Shown: piece by piece, positions 8,334 to 14,954 of the stretch
Position numbering within the stretch: position 1 is the first letter of the stretch
Layout: each line of letters opens with the position of its first letter
Program-made: the position numbers and the translations under genes
Assembly (NCBI GenBank): GCA_049366815.1
Contig: JBMNCO010000041.1
Span: forward strand, 1 to 21,175
Length of the DNA stretch: 21,175 bases
From: CAYNYM01 sp049366815
Lineage (GTDB): Bacteria > Desulfobacterota > DSM-4660 > Desulfatiglandales > HGW-15
Direction of reading: 5' to 3'
Notes under the pieces: generated by a model
Database searches by the model: none
The model's input: only the letters and a program-made list of their open reading frames with translations
Told to the model about the DNA's origin: nothing

Positions 8334-8831
8334 TTGCATAGAGAAGAGGAAGAAATTCAGTTTATTGAGAAGGTGGTTCATATTAATCGAGTGGCTAAAG
8401 TTGTCAAAGGTGGAAGGCGGTTCAGCTTTAGCGCGATTGTCGTCGTCGGGGACGGAAAGGGCATGATTGGTGGAGGTCTCGGCAAGGCAAATGAAGTCCC
8501 GGAGGCCATTCGCAAGGGTGTTGAGAAGGCTCGAAAAAATATGAAAGAGGTGCCGGTCGTTGATGGCACCATCCCTCACGAAATCATTGGAAGATGGGGT
8601 GCAGGCAAGGTATTGTTGAAGCCGGCAGGCCCTGGTACCGGTGTGATAGCCGGAGGAGCTGTCAGGGCTGTGTTGGAGGCGGCGGGCGTTCAGAACATTC
8701 TGACGAAATGTCTGGGATCCCACAATTCCCACAATCTGGTAAAGGCCACGTTGAGGGGCCTCGGTGACCTGCGGCATCCTGAGGCAATAGCCCGTGGAAG
8801 AAGCAAGGGTGTTGATGAACTTAGGCAGTGA
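8334..8831 (+). CDS. rpsE: 30S ribosomal protein S5 (TTG start)
   Basis: S5 acts in translational accuracy at the mRNA entry site. The product has the N-terminal dsRBD-like S5 domain (VVHINRVAKVVKGGRRFSFSA) and the C-terminal domain (PAGPGTGVIAGGAVRAVLE, GSHNSHNLVKAT, DLRHPE). I prefer the TTG at 8334, giving 165 residues, because GGGAG ends 6 bases upstream. An in-frame GTG at 8316 would add six residues and has only a weak GAGAG before it, so that start remains possible. Confidence 0.94.
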   Translation: MHREEEEIQFIEKVVHINRVAKVVKGGRRFSFSAIVVVGDGKGMIGGGLGKANEVPEAIRKGVEKARKNMKEVPVVDGTIPHEIIGRWGAGKVLLKPAGPGTGVIAGGAVRAVLEAAGVQNILTKCLGSHNSHNLVKATLRGLGDLRHPEAIARGRSKGVDELRQ

Positions 8832-8865
8832 ATTCGCCAGTCCTTACAATAAAAGAGCACATAAG

Positions 8866-9045
8866 ATGGTAGATACGGTAAAAGTAACACTCGTTAAGAG
8901 CGGCATAGGAAAGAACAAGAAAATTCGTCAGACTCTGACCGGCCTTGGTTTAACCAGACTGAATAAAACGGTCGTCCTTAAGAACACGCCCGCAATCAGA
9001 GGGATGATAAACAAGGTCATCTTTATGGTAAGGGTTGATAAATAG
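8866..9045 (+). CDS. rpmD: 50S ribosomal protein L30
   Basis: The 59-residue product from the ATG at 8866 is L30: MVDTVKVTLVKSGIGKNKKI, then LGLTRLNKTVVLKNTPAIRGM and a final FMVRVDK. An open frame continues upstream to 8794, inside rpsE, but the extra 24 residues have no L30 counterpart, so the internal ATG is chosen. The family length is about 60 residues. It sits between rpsE and rplO, as usual for the spc block. Confidence 0.95.
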   Translation: MVDTVKVTLVKSGIGKNKKIRQTLTGLGLTRLNKTVVLKNTPAIRGMINKVIFMVRVDK

Positions 9046-9063
9046 GCAGCTAAGGAAAAGGAC

Positions 9064-9507
9064 ATGATTGGAATCCATGATCTATCACCGTCTGAAGGTT
9101 CAAGACGAAAGAGAAAGAGAGTTGGGCGAGGACCCGGATCAGGGCACGGAAAGACTTCTTGTCGAGGACACAAAGGACAAAAAGCGCGATCAGGTGGTGC
9201 TGTGGCACGGGGGTTTGAAGGGGGTCAGATGCCCCTCCAAAGACGAGTTCCGAAGCGAGGGTTTAATAACATCTTTAAAAAGACCTATGCCTTGATCAAT
9301 CTGAGAGATCTGGAACAGTTTGAGGCAGACAGCACATTGGATGCAAAGACCCTGAAAGAGGCCGGACTTGTCAAAAGGGTTCAGGATGGTATCAAACTTC
9401 TCGGGCAGGGCGAGGTATCGCATCCGCTTCGTGTGAAGGTAAATAAGGCCAGCCGGACTGCTGTAGAAAAAATTGAAGCGGCCGGTGGGAGCGTTGAACT
9501 CGTTTGA
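9064..9507 (+). CDS. rplO: 50S ribosomal protein L15
   Basis: The 147-residue product is L15, a late assembly protein. The basic, glycine-rich N-terminal extension is typical (RKRKRVGRGPGSGHGKTSCRG, partly; GQKARSGG; GFEGGQMPLQRRVPKRGF, partly). The globular C-terminal domain ends VEKIEAAGGSVELV. ATG start with AAGGA immediately upstream, 18 bases after rpmD. Confidence 0.98.
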   Translation: MIGIHDLSPSEGSRRKRKRVGRGPGSGHGKTSCRGHKGQKARSGGAVARGFEGGQMPLQRRVPKRGFNNIFKKTYALINLRDLEQFEADSTLDAKTLKEAGLVKRVQDGIKLLGQGEVSHPLRVKVNKASRTAVEKIEAAGGSVELV

Positions 9508-9511
9508 CCGA

Positions 9512-9552
9512 AATGATTTGAGGCGGATATATCTCTGCCGATCCGAATCATC
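9512..9552 (+). other. Candidate nested hairpin between rplO and secY
   Basis: In the 103-base rplO-secY gap, ATGATT at 9513-9518 is complementary to AATCAT at 9546-9551. Inside it, GGCGGA (9522-9527) pairs with TCTGCC (9534-9539; one G-U pair) around a 6-base loop. No U-tract follows, so it is not an intrinsic terminator. It could be an mRNA processing or regulatory element for secY, but this rests on complementarity alone. Confidence 0.3.
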
Positions 9553-9610
9553 GCATGGAAGCCCTTGGAAATTATCCCCGCGGAAATGACACATCATTGG
9601 AGCGAAAGTA

Positions 9611-10927
9611 ATGATTAGCGGCGTTCAAAACATTACTAAAATTCCAGAACTGAAAAAGAGAATAATATTTACTTTTCTCATGTTGGCCGTCTATCGTTTA
9701 GGTTGCCATATTCCCACGCCCGGGATTGACGGTGCTGCGCTGGCCGCCTTTTTCAGTGAACGGCAAGGGACATTGTTCGGGCTTTTCGACATGTTTTCCG
9801 GTGGGGCCCTGAGCCAAATGTCCGTCATGGCTTTGGGAATCATGCCATACATCAGCGCTTCCATCATTCTTGAGCTTTTGACCGTCGTCATTCCCTACCT
9901 GGAAAAACTCAAGAAGGAGGGTGAACAGGGGCGGAAAAAAATTACGCAGTATACACGATATGGAACGGTTATCCTCAGTATCATTCAGGGTTTCGGTATC
10001 GCTATAGGACTCGAGCAAATGAGCAGCCCCGGCGGGGTCATGATCGTTCCAGTCGGTGGCTGGGGATTTCGTTTACTTACGGTTATCACGCTTACGGCCG
10101 GTACGGCATTTCTGATGTGGCTTGGGGAGCAGATCACGGAGAGGGGGATCGGAAACGGTATCTCTCTGATCATTTTTGCGGGTATCGTCGCGCGTTTTCC
10201 TATTGCCGTGATGAATACCTTCAGGCTTATGGATGCAGGACAGATCACCCCATTTTTCATGGCGCTGCTCTTGGCGTTGATGATTGCGGTCGTTGGGTTT
10301 ATTGTTTTTATCGAGCGGGGACAGAGAAGGATACCTGTACAATACGCCAAAAGGGTCGTCGGGAGAAAAATGTACGGCGGACAGAGCACACATCTGCCCT
10401 TGAAGGTGAATACGGCCGGCGTGATCCCTCCGATATTCGCATCATCGATTATCATGTTTCCGGCAACCATCGCCAACTTCATAAATGTCAATTCGATTCC
10501 GTGGATGCAGACGGTCGTGAATTTTCTGTCGCCGGGCCATGTTGTTTACATCATGATCTACGTGATGTTCATCATTTTCTTTTGTTACTTTTACACCGCC
10601 GTTCATTTTAATCCCGTTGACGTCGCGGACAATATGAAGAAATACGGTGGTTTTATTCCCGGCATAAGGCCCGGAAAGAACACAGCCGAGTACATTGACA
10701 GGGTGCTGACACGAATCACTTTCAGCGGAGCAATATATATATCGGCCGTGTGTGTATTGCCTGAGATACTGATTTACAGGCTCAACGTACCGTTTTATTT
10801 TGGAGGAACGGCCCTGCTTATCGTGGTCGGGGTGGCCATGGACACCTCAAATCAGATTGAGTCTCACATGTTGACCCGACACTATGAGGGATTCATGAAG
10901 AAGGGGCTTGGCAGGGTGGTTCGATAA
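9611..10927 (+). CDS. secY: Preprotein translocase subunit SecY
   Basis: The 438-residue product is SecY, the channel of the Sec translocon in the inner membrane. It works with SecE, SecG and SecA to export proteins and insert membrane proteins. Family motifs are visible: RLGCHIPTPGID near residue 30, the DMFSGGALSQMSVMALGIMPYISASI segment (partly) forming the plug and TM2, ERGIGNGISLIIFAGI in TM5, GQSTHLPLKVNTAGVIPPIFA in the TM6-7 region (partly), and IRPGKNTAEYID in the last cytoplasmic loop. About ten hydrophobic segments fit the ten-helix topology. The ribosome binding site is weak. adk and map do not follow it. Confidence 0.98.
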   Translation: MISGVQNITKIPELKKRIIFTFLMLAVYRLGCHIPTPGIDGAALAAFFSERQGTLFGLFDMFSGGALSQMSVMALGIMPYISASIILELLTVVIPYLEKLKKEGEQGRKKITQYTRYGTVILSIIQGFGIAIGLEQMSSPGGVMIVPVGGWGFRLLTVITLTAGTAFLMWLGEQITERGIGNGISLIIFAGIVARFPIAVMNTFRLMDAGQITPFFMALLLALMIAVVGFIVFIERGQRRIPVQYAKRVVGRKMYGGQSTHLPLKVNTAGVIPPIFASSIIMFPATIANFINVNSIPWMQTVVNFLSPGHVVYIMIYVMFIIFFCYFYTAVHFNPVDVADNMKKYGGFIPGIRPGKNTAEYIDRVLTRITFSGAIYISAVCVLPEILIYRLNVPFYFGGTALLIVVGVAMDTSNQIESHMLTRHYEGFMKKGLGRVVR

Positions 10928-10978
10928 TATTCAAATGAATGGTTTCGCAGTGAACGAATATCTTGGAACAAGAATGTG

Positions 10979-11197
10979 ATGGCAAAAGAAGAAACCATTT
11001 CTGTCGAAGGTACTGTGGTAGAGACATTGCCAAACGCCATGTTCAGGGTTGAACTTGAAAACGGTCATCGGGTGTTGGCGCATATCTCGGGGAAAATGAG
11101 GATGCATTTCATAAAGATACTTCCTGGTGACAAGGTTTCCGTGGAACTTTCTCCCTATGATCTCACGAGAGGGAGAATCACGTACAGAGGGAAATAA
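10979..11197 (+). CDS. infA: Translation initiation factor IF-1
   Basis: The 72-residue product is IF-1, an OB-fold protein that binds the 30S A site during initiation. It reads MAKEETISVEGTVVETLPNA, then HRVLAHISGKMRMHFIKILPGDKV (partly) and YDLTRGRITYRGK, all family signatures. The ATG at 10979 is preferred over the adjacent GTG at 10976 because it gives the standard N-terminus and length. It lies 51 bases after secY. The ribosome binding site is weak (GGA about 12 bases upstream). Confidence 0.97.
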   Translation: MAKEETISVEGTVVETLPNAMFRVELENGHRVLAHISGKMRMHFIKILPGDKVSVELSPYDLTRGRITYRGK

Positions 11198-11226
11198 ACC
11201 ATAACTTGGGTTAGGATAAAACTGTC

Positions 11227-11340
11227 ATGAAGGTTAGAGCATCAGTCAAGAAGATCTGTAAAAAGTGTAAAATCATCAAACGAAAGGGTGTCCTCCGCAT
11301 CATCTGTGAAAACCCGCGTCACAAGCAGCGGCAGGGTTAG
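11227..11340 (+). CDS. rpmJ: 50S ribosomal protein L36, zinc-binding form
   Basis: This 37-residue protein is L36, the smallest large-subunit protein. It reads MKVRASVKKICKKCKIIKRK and ends with a basic HKQRQG. C11, C14, C27 and H32 form the CCCH zinc site of the C+ form. Length is exactly that of the common bacterial type (37-38). Position between infA and rpsM is the conserved one. Confidence 0.96.
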   Translation: MKVRASVKKICKKCKIIKRKGVLRIICENPRHKQRQG

Positions 11341-11408
11341 GCGGTCAAGAGGAGAGATGAAATGCCTTGGGTGAATGACAGCTATTCATTAAAGAAAGGG
11401 AGCTTAGT

Positions 11409-11780
11409 TTGGCACGTATAGCAGGGGTAGATTTACCGAGAGGGAAAAGGATAGAGATCGCCTTGACATATATCTATGGGCTCGGCAGGACCAGTTCCCA
11501 AAAAATACTCAGTGAAGCCGGTGTGGACTGGGATCTCAAATCTGATGATCTAACTGAAGGACAGATTACCGGAATCCGAAAAATCATCGATGAGAAATTT
11601 AAGGTTGAAGGGGATCTCAGAAGAGAGATCTCCATGAACATCAAGAGGTTGATGGATTTAGGCGTCTACAGGGGATTGAGGCATAGGCGGGGCTTGCCGG
11701 TCAGGGGACAGCGAACAAGCACGAATGCCAGGACCAGGAAGGGTCCGCGTAGGGCTGTAATGAGCAAACGAAAGAAATAA
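11409..11780 (+). CDS. rpsM: 30S ribosomal protein S13 (TTG start)
   Basis: The 123-residue product is S13, a head protein contacting P-site tRNA and the L5 bridge. It starts ARIAGVDLPRGKRIEIALTYIYGLG (partly) and ends with the basic RGLPVRGQRTSTNARTRKGPR segment (partly). The TTG start has GGGAG 6 bases upstream, and the family N-terminus follows directly. It begins the alpha-type block (rpsM-rpsK-rpsD-rpoA-rplQ). The 68-base gap before it holds only short alternative 5-bp hairpins near 11372-11390. Confidence 0.97.
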   Translation: MARIAGVDLPRGKRIEIALTYIYGLGRTSSQKILSEAGVDWDLKSDDLTEGQITGIRKIIDEKFKVEGDLRREISMNIKRLMDLGVYRGLRHRRGLPVRGQRTSTNARTRKGPRRAVMSKRKK

Positions 11781-11797
11781 GGACCCAAGGATAGGAT

Positions 11798-12193
11798 ATG
11801 GTAAAGAAAACAAAAAAGGGATCACGAGTCAAAAAGGAGAAAAAGAATATTCCAAATGGAATTATTCATATCCAATCGACCTTTAACAACACGATCATCA
11901 CCATCACCGATCTCGGCGGGAATGTGGTTGCCGCATCAACCGCCGGAAGGCAGGGCTTCAAAGGGTCAAGGAAGAGTACGCCTTTTGCCGCCCAGCTTGC
12001 TGCTCAGGATGCCCTGAGGCAGGCCATGGAACATGGAATGCGATCCGCTGAAGTCAGGGTCAAGGGGCCCGGCGTTGGGCGGGAGGCCGCGATCAGGGCC
12101 TTGCAGACCGATGGCTTCACAGTGACTGTGATTAGAGATGTCACCCCCATTCCCCATAACGGGTGCAGGCCTCCGAAGCGGCGGAGGGTTTAG
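11798..12193 (+). CDS. rpsK: 30S ribosomal protein S11
   Basis: The 131-residue product is S11, on the platform near the E site. After a lysine-rich N-terminus it shows GIIHIQSTFNNTIITITDLGGN (partly), FKGSRKSTPFAAQLAA, VKGPGVGREAAIRAL and the C-terminal DVTPIPHNGCRPPKRRRV. Length is normal. ATG start with AGGATAGG just upstream, 17 bases after rpsM. Confidence 0.98.
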   Translation: MVKKTKKGSRVKKEKKNIPNGIIHIQSTFNNTIITITDLGGNVVAASTAGRQGFKGSRKSTPFAAQLAAQDALRQAMEHGMRSAEVRVKGPGVGREAAIRALQTDGFTVTVIRDVTPIPHNGCRPPKRRRV

Positions 12194-12205
12194 GAGAAAA
12201 CCTAT

Positions 12206-12238
12206 CGGTCTCATACGCTCTATGAGCTTTTTCGACCG
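12206..12238 (+). other. Hairpin in the rpsK-rpsD gap, candidate S4 leader element
   Basis: The 121-base gap before rpsD contains CTCATA (12210-12215) pairing perfectly with TATGAG (12221-12226) around a 5-base loop. An outer CGGT (12206-12209) pairs with ACCG (12235-12238). A TTTTT run lies between the inner stem and the outer arm. In E. coli S4 represses the alpha operon through a structured leader, there located before rpsM. This element directly before the S4 gene could have a similar role or be an attenuator. The evidence is complementarity only. Confidence 0.35.
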
Positions 12239-12314
12239 GGTTGCTCTGGACACGAGGTACGGAGTGAAGGTGTGACAGGAATGAAATGTTTTTATCATAT
12301 GAGGAGGGCCTGAT

Positions 12315-12944
12315 TTGGCCAGATACACTGGTGCTTCATGTAGGCTATGCCGTCGAGAAAATCTAAAGCTGTTTCTAAAGGGCGATCGTTGCTACGGCGA
12401 TAAGTGCGCCTTCGAGAGGAGGCAGTACGCTCCCGGGCAACATGGGCAACGACGAGGCGGAAAGTTTTCAGATTACCAATCGCAGCTTAGGGAAAAACAA
12501 AAGGTTAAGCGTATTTACGGTGTACTTGAAAAGCAATTCCGAAAATATTATTATCGAGCGGAAAAACAAAAAGGAATAACCGGGACAAATTTGTTGCTCC
12601 TGCTGGAGTGCAGACTTGACAGCATTGTATATAGAATGGGGTTCGCTGCATCGAGGAGTCAGGCAAGACAATTTATCCGACATGGTGCGATTGTGGTTAA
12701 TGACAAAAAGGTCAATATTCCGTCCTATCAGGTCAAAGTCGGAGATGTGGTCCAGGTGAAGGAGAGCAGCCGAGAGGTGACAGCCATATCCGAGGCTATT
12801 GACACTGTTGTACGAAGAGGTATTCCTGACTGGATTGAGGTTGAGAAGGAAAAGTTTCTTGGTAGATTGAAGAGTATGCCTAATCGGGAAGATCTCACAA
12901 TGCCTATTCAGGAACAACTTATCGTTGAACTTTATTCCAAATAG
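12315..12944 (+). CDS. rpsD: 30S ribosomal protein S4, zinc-binding form (TTG start)
   Basis: The 209-residue product is S4, a primary 16S rRNA binder important for decoding accuracy. The N-terminal region has C9, C12, C26 and C31 (CRLCRREN ... CYGDKC), the four-cysteine zinc form seen for example in Thermus; E. coli S4 lacks it. A S4-type RNA-binding domain follows (LDSIVYRMGFAASRSQARQFI, partly; HGAIVVNDKKVNIPSY). The TTG start lies 6 bases after GAGGAGGG, and the family sequence begins ARYTG right after it. Confidence 0.97.
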   Translation: MARYTGASCRLCRRENLKLFLKGDRCYGDKCAFERRQYAPGQHGQRRGGKFSDYQSQLREKQKVKRIYGVLEKQFRKYYYRAEKQKGITGTNLLLLLECRLDSIVYRMGFAASRSQARQFIRHGAIVVNDKKVNIPSYQVKVGDVVQVKESSREVTAISEAIDTVVRRGIPDWIEVEKEKFLGRLKSMPNREDLTMPIQEQLIVELYSK

Positions 12945-13093
12945 GCATTGAACGGTGTTGCACACTGTAGGGCATGTGATCCCGTTAGTGGTGTAAAAGT
13001 ATGCCGTCAATCAGTATGGGATGGACGAATTGATCTCGTGGCGCGGGGGCATTGGTCCTAAACCCGATGAAGCAAGTGATTGGAGGGATTTTA

Positions 13094-14134
13094 TTGGCTG
13101 ATCTAAAAGCAAAAAACTGGCGGGAATTAATCAAGCCGAAAAACATAGTCGTTGAAGAGGAAACACACACAGATTCATATGGCAAATTTGTGTGTGAACC
13201 TTTGGAAAGAGGTTTCGGGATTACCATCGGTAATTCCCTGAGGCGCATTCTGCTCTCTTCCCTTCAAGGGGCCGCTATCGTTTCGGTAAGATTTGAAGAT
13301 GTCGTTCACGAGTTTTCCACAGTGCCAGGCGTGCTTGAGGACGTGACGGATATCATATTGAATCTGAAGGAGATCAAGCTGAGGCTGGTCGATGCGGAAG
13401 AAGCTGTTATTCGGTTGTCACGCCAAGGTGAGGGGAGCGTTACCGCCGCTGACATCGAAACGGATGGGTCGGTTGAGATCCTGAGCCCGGGGCAACATAT
13501 TGCCACCCTCAACAAGGAAGCAAAAATCAATATGGAAATGGTTGTCAAGATGGGAAAGGGCTATATGGTGGCCGAATCCGTCAAAAACAGCGAGAATTCC
13601 ATCGGTTTTATTCCTATCGACGCGGTGTTTTCACCCATTAAAAAGGTCAATTATCTGGTTACGAATGCCAGAGTCGGTCAGATAACCGATTATGACAAGC
13701 TTACGCTGGAGATATGGAGTGACGGGAGCGTCGCTCCGGAAGATGCCCTGGCCTATGCCGCCAAGATTCTCAAAGAACAGATGAGCATTTTTATTAATTT
13801 CGAAGAGGAAGACGAACCGTTTTTCGAGGAATATGAGGTAGAAGAGGAGAAGATAAACCAGAACCTTTTTAGACCGGTATCCGAACTCGAACTCTCGGTT
13901 CGATCAGCCAATTGTCTGAAGAATGCAAACATATCGATGATTGGGGAACTGGTTCAAAAGACAGAAGCCGAGATGCTTAAGACCAAGAATTTTGGAAGGA
14001 AATCACTGAACGAGATAAAGAGCATTCTTGAAGACATGGGCCTTTCTCTTGGGTTGAAACTGGATAATTTCCATCCGGAAGGTAAGCGGATTGAGCAGAG
14101 CGAAGAAGAAAAGGAAGGGGATCTAGATCAATGA
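13094..14134 (+). CDS. rpoA: DNA-directed RNA polymerase subunit alpha (TTG start)
   Basis: The 346-residue product is the alpha subunit, which dimerises to start RNA polymerase assembly. Its C-terminal domain binds UP elements and activators. The N-terminal domain shows GFGITIGNSLRRILLSSLQG (about residues 40-59). An acidic linker (about 237-255) leads to the C-terminal domain with LSVRSANCLKNANI and TKNFGRKSLNEIK; R270 corresponds to E. coli R265. I chose TTG 13094, with GGAGGG 6 bases upstream, over TTG 13052, which would add 14 non-conserved residues. The stop overlaps rplQ by four bases. The acidic tail extends about 20 residues past the domain. Confidence 0.96.
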   Translation: MADLKAKNWRELIKPKNIVVEEETHTDSYGKFVCEPLERGFGITIGNSLRRILLSSLQGAAIVSVRFEDVVHEFSTVPGVLEDVTDIILNLKEIKLRLVDAEEAVIRLSRQGEGSVTAADIETDGSVEILSPGQHIATLNKEAKINMEMVVKMGKGYMVAESVKNSENSIGFIPIDAVFSPIKKVNYLVTNARVGQITDYDKLTLEIWSDGSVAPEDALAYAAKILKEQMSIFINFEEEDEPFFEEYEVEEEKINQNLFRPVSELELSVRSANCLKNANISMIGELVQKTEAEMLKTKNFGRKSLNEIKSILEDMGLSLGLKLDNFHPEGKRIEQSEEEKEGDLDQ

Positions 14135-14676
14135 GACACGGAAAGGCCGGGAAAAAACTTGGGCGGACCTCCAGCCACAGAATGGCCATGTTGAGAAATA
14201 TGGCGACGTCTTTATTCAAACACGAGCAGGTCGTAACAACGGATACCAAGGCAAGAGCGCTCAGGCCTGTGGCGGAAAAACTGATAACCCTGGCCAAGAA
14301 GGGCGACTTACACGCCAGGCGTCAGGCGCTTGCCTTTATCAAAGATAAATCCACGACCCACAAGCTTTTCAGCGAGATAAAGGAGCGATATCTCGATCGC
14401 CAGGGTGGTTATCTAAGAATCGTAAAAATGGGAGTCAGGAAGGGTGACGCCGCCCCGATATCCGTCGTTCAGTTGATCGGTATCGACGTGGAAAAAAAGA
14501 AGGGGAAGAAAAAGGGAAAAGGCGAGAAGGTTTCTGAGTCGAAAACCCCCCAGACCAAGAATGCTGACGACGTGAAGGACGCAGTCAAGAAGGAATCGAA
14601 AGACACCTCAGGCATAACCGACGAAAAGGCAAAGGACGGGGCCGCTCCGTCGGAGGGGAAAGAGGAGACGGCATAA
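14131..14676 (+). CDS. rplQ: 50S ribosomal protein L17 with long charged C-terminal tail
   Basis: Residues 1-119 are a complete L17 (RHGKAGKKLGRTSSHRMAML, partly; TTDTKARALRPVAEKLITLAKKGD, partly; GGYLRIVKMGVRKGDAAP). L17 lies at the tunnel exit side of the large subunit. Residues 121-181 are an added tail of mostly K, E, D, S, T, A and G, beginning KKKGKKKGKGEK and ending in an acidic stretch. It is probably disordered; E. coli L17 ends near residue 127. The ATG overlaps rpoA by four bases. It is the last gene of the run, followed by a strong terminator. Confidence 0.96.
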   Translation: MRHGKAGKKLGRTSSHRMAMLRNMATSLFKHEQVVTTDTKARALRPVAEKLITLAKKGDLHARRQALAFIKDKSTTHKLFSEIKERYLDRQGGYLRIVKMGVRKGDAAPISVVQLIGIDVEKKKGKKKGKGEKVSESKTPQTKNADDVKDAVKKESKDTSGITDEKAKDGAAPSEGKEETA

Positions 14677-14795
14677 GGTTTACCTTTGGAAGTGCTAATG
14701 AAGAGCCCCATTTTTCCTCAGAGGATATCATTGACCTTCGTGAATCAGAAAAATTGCTGATATGATGAAGGGTGTATCCAAGAGTGGTGATGAAT

Positions 14796-14832
14796 ACCTC
14801 CTTGTCGCCTTGACGGCAGGGAGGTTTTTTTT
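14796..14832 (+). terminator. Intrinsic terminator of the ribosomal-protein run
   Basis: A stem of 12 pairs (14796-14807 with 14814-14825, including two G-U pairs) closes a 6-base loop and runs directly into eight T residues (14825-14832). This is a textbook Rho-independent terminator, 119 bases after rplQ. It separates the ribosomal block from pyrC. Confidence 0.9.
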
Positions 14833-14954
14833 GGCTGCAGACGGCGTCCTCCCGCTGGTCACTTCAGAAAGGGAGCACGATTTCTACACAGTTATTGGAA
14901 AGGGCTGAATTCATACGACGGCCTTAATTTTCCCGGTAACAGGAGCATCCAGGC

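Noticed and set aside
8794..8865. Longer L30 start inside rpsE
   Set aside because: The additional 24 residues have no match in the L30 family, and the ATG at 8866 gives the normal 59-residue protein.
14731..14766. TTGACC and TATGAT upstream of the terminator as a promoter for pyrC
   Set aside because: The boxes are 24 bases apart, well outside the allowed range, and the strong terminator at 14796 would stop such transcripts.
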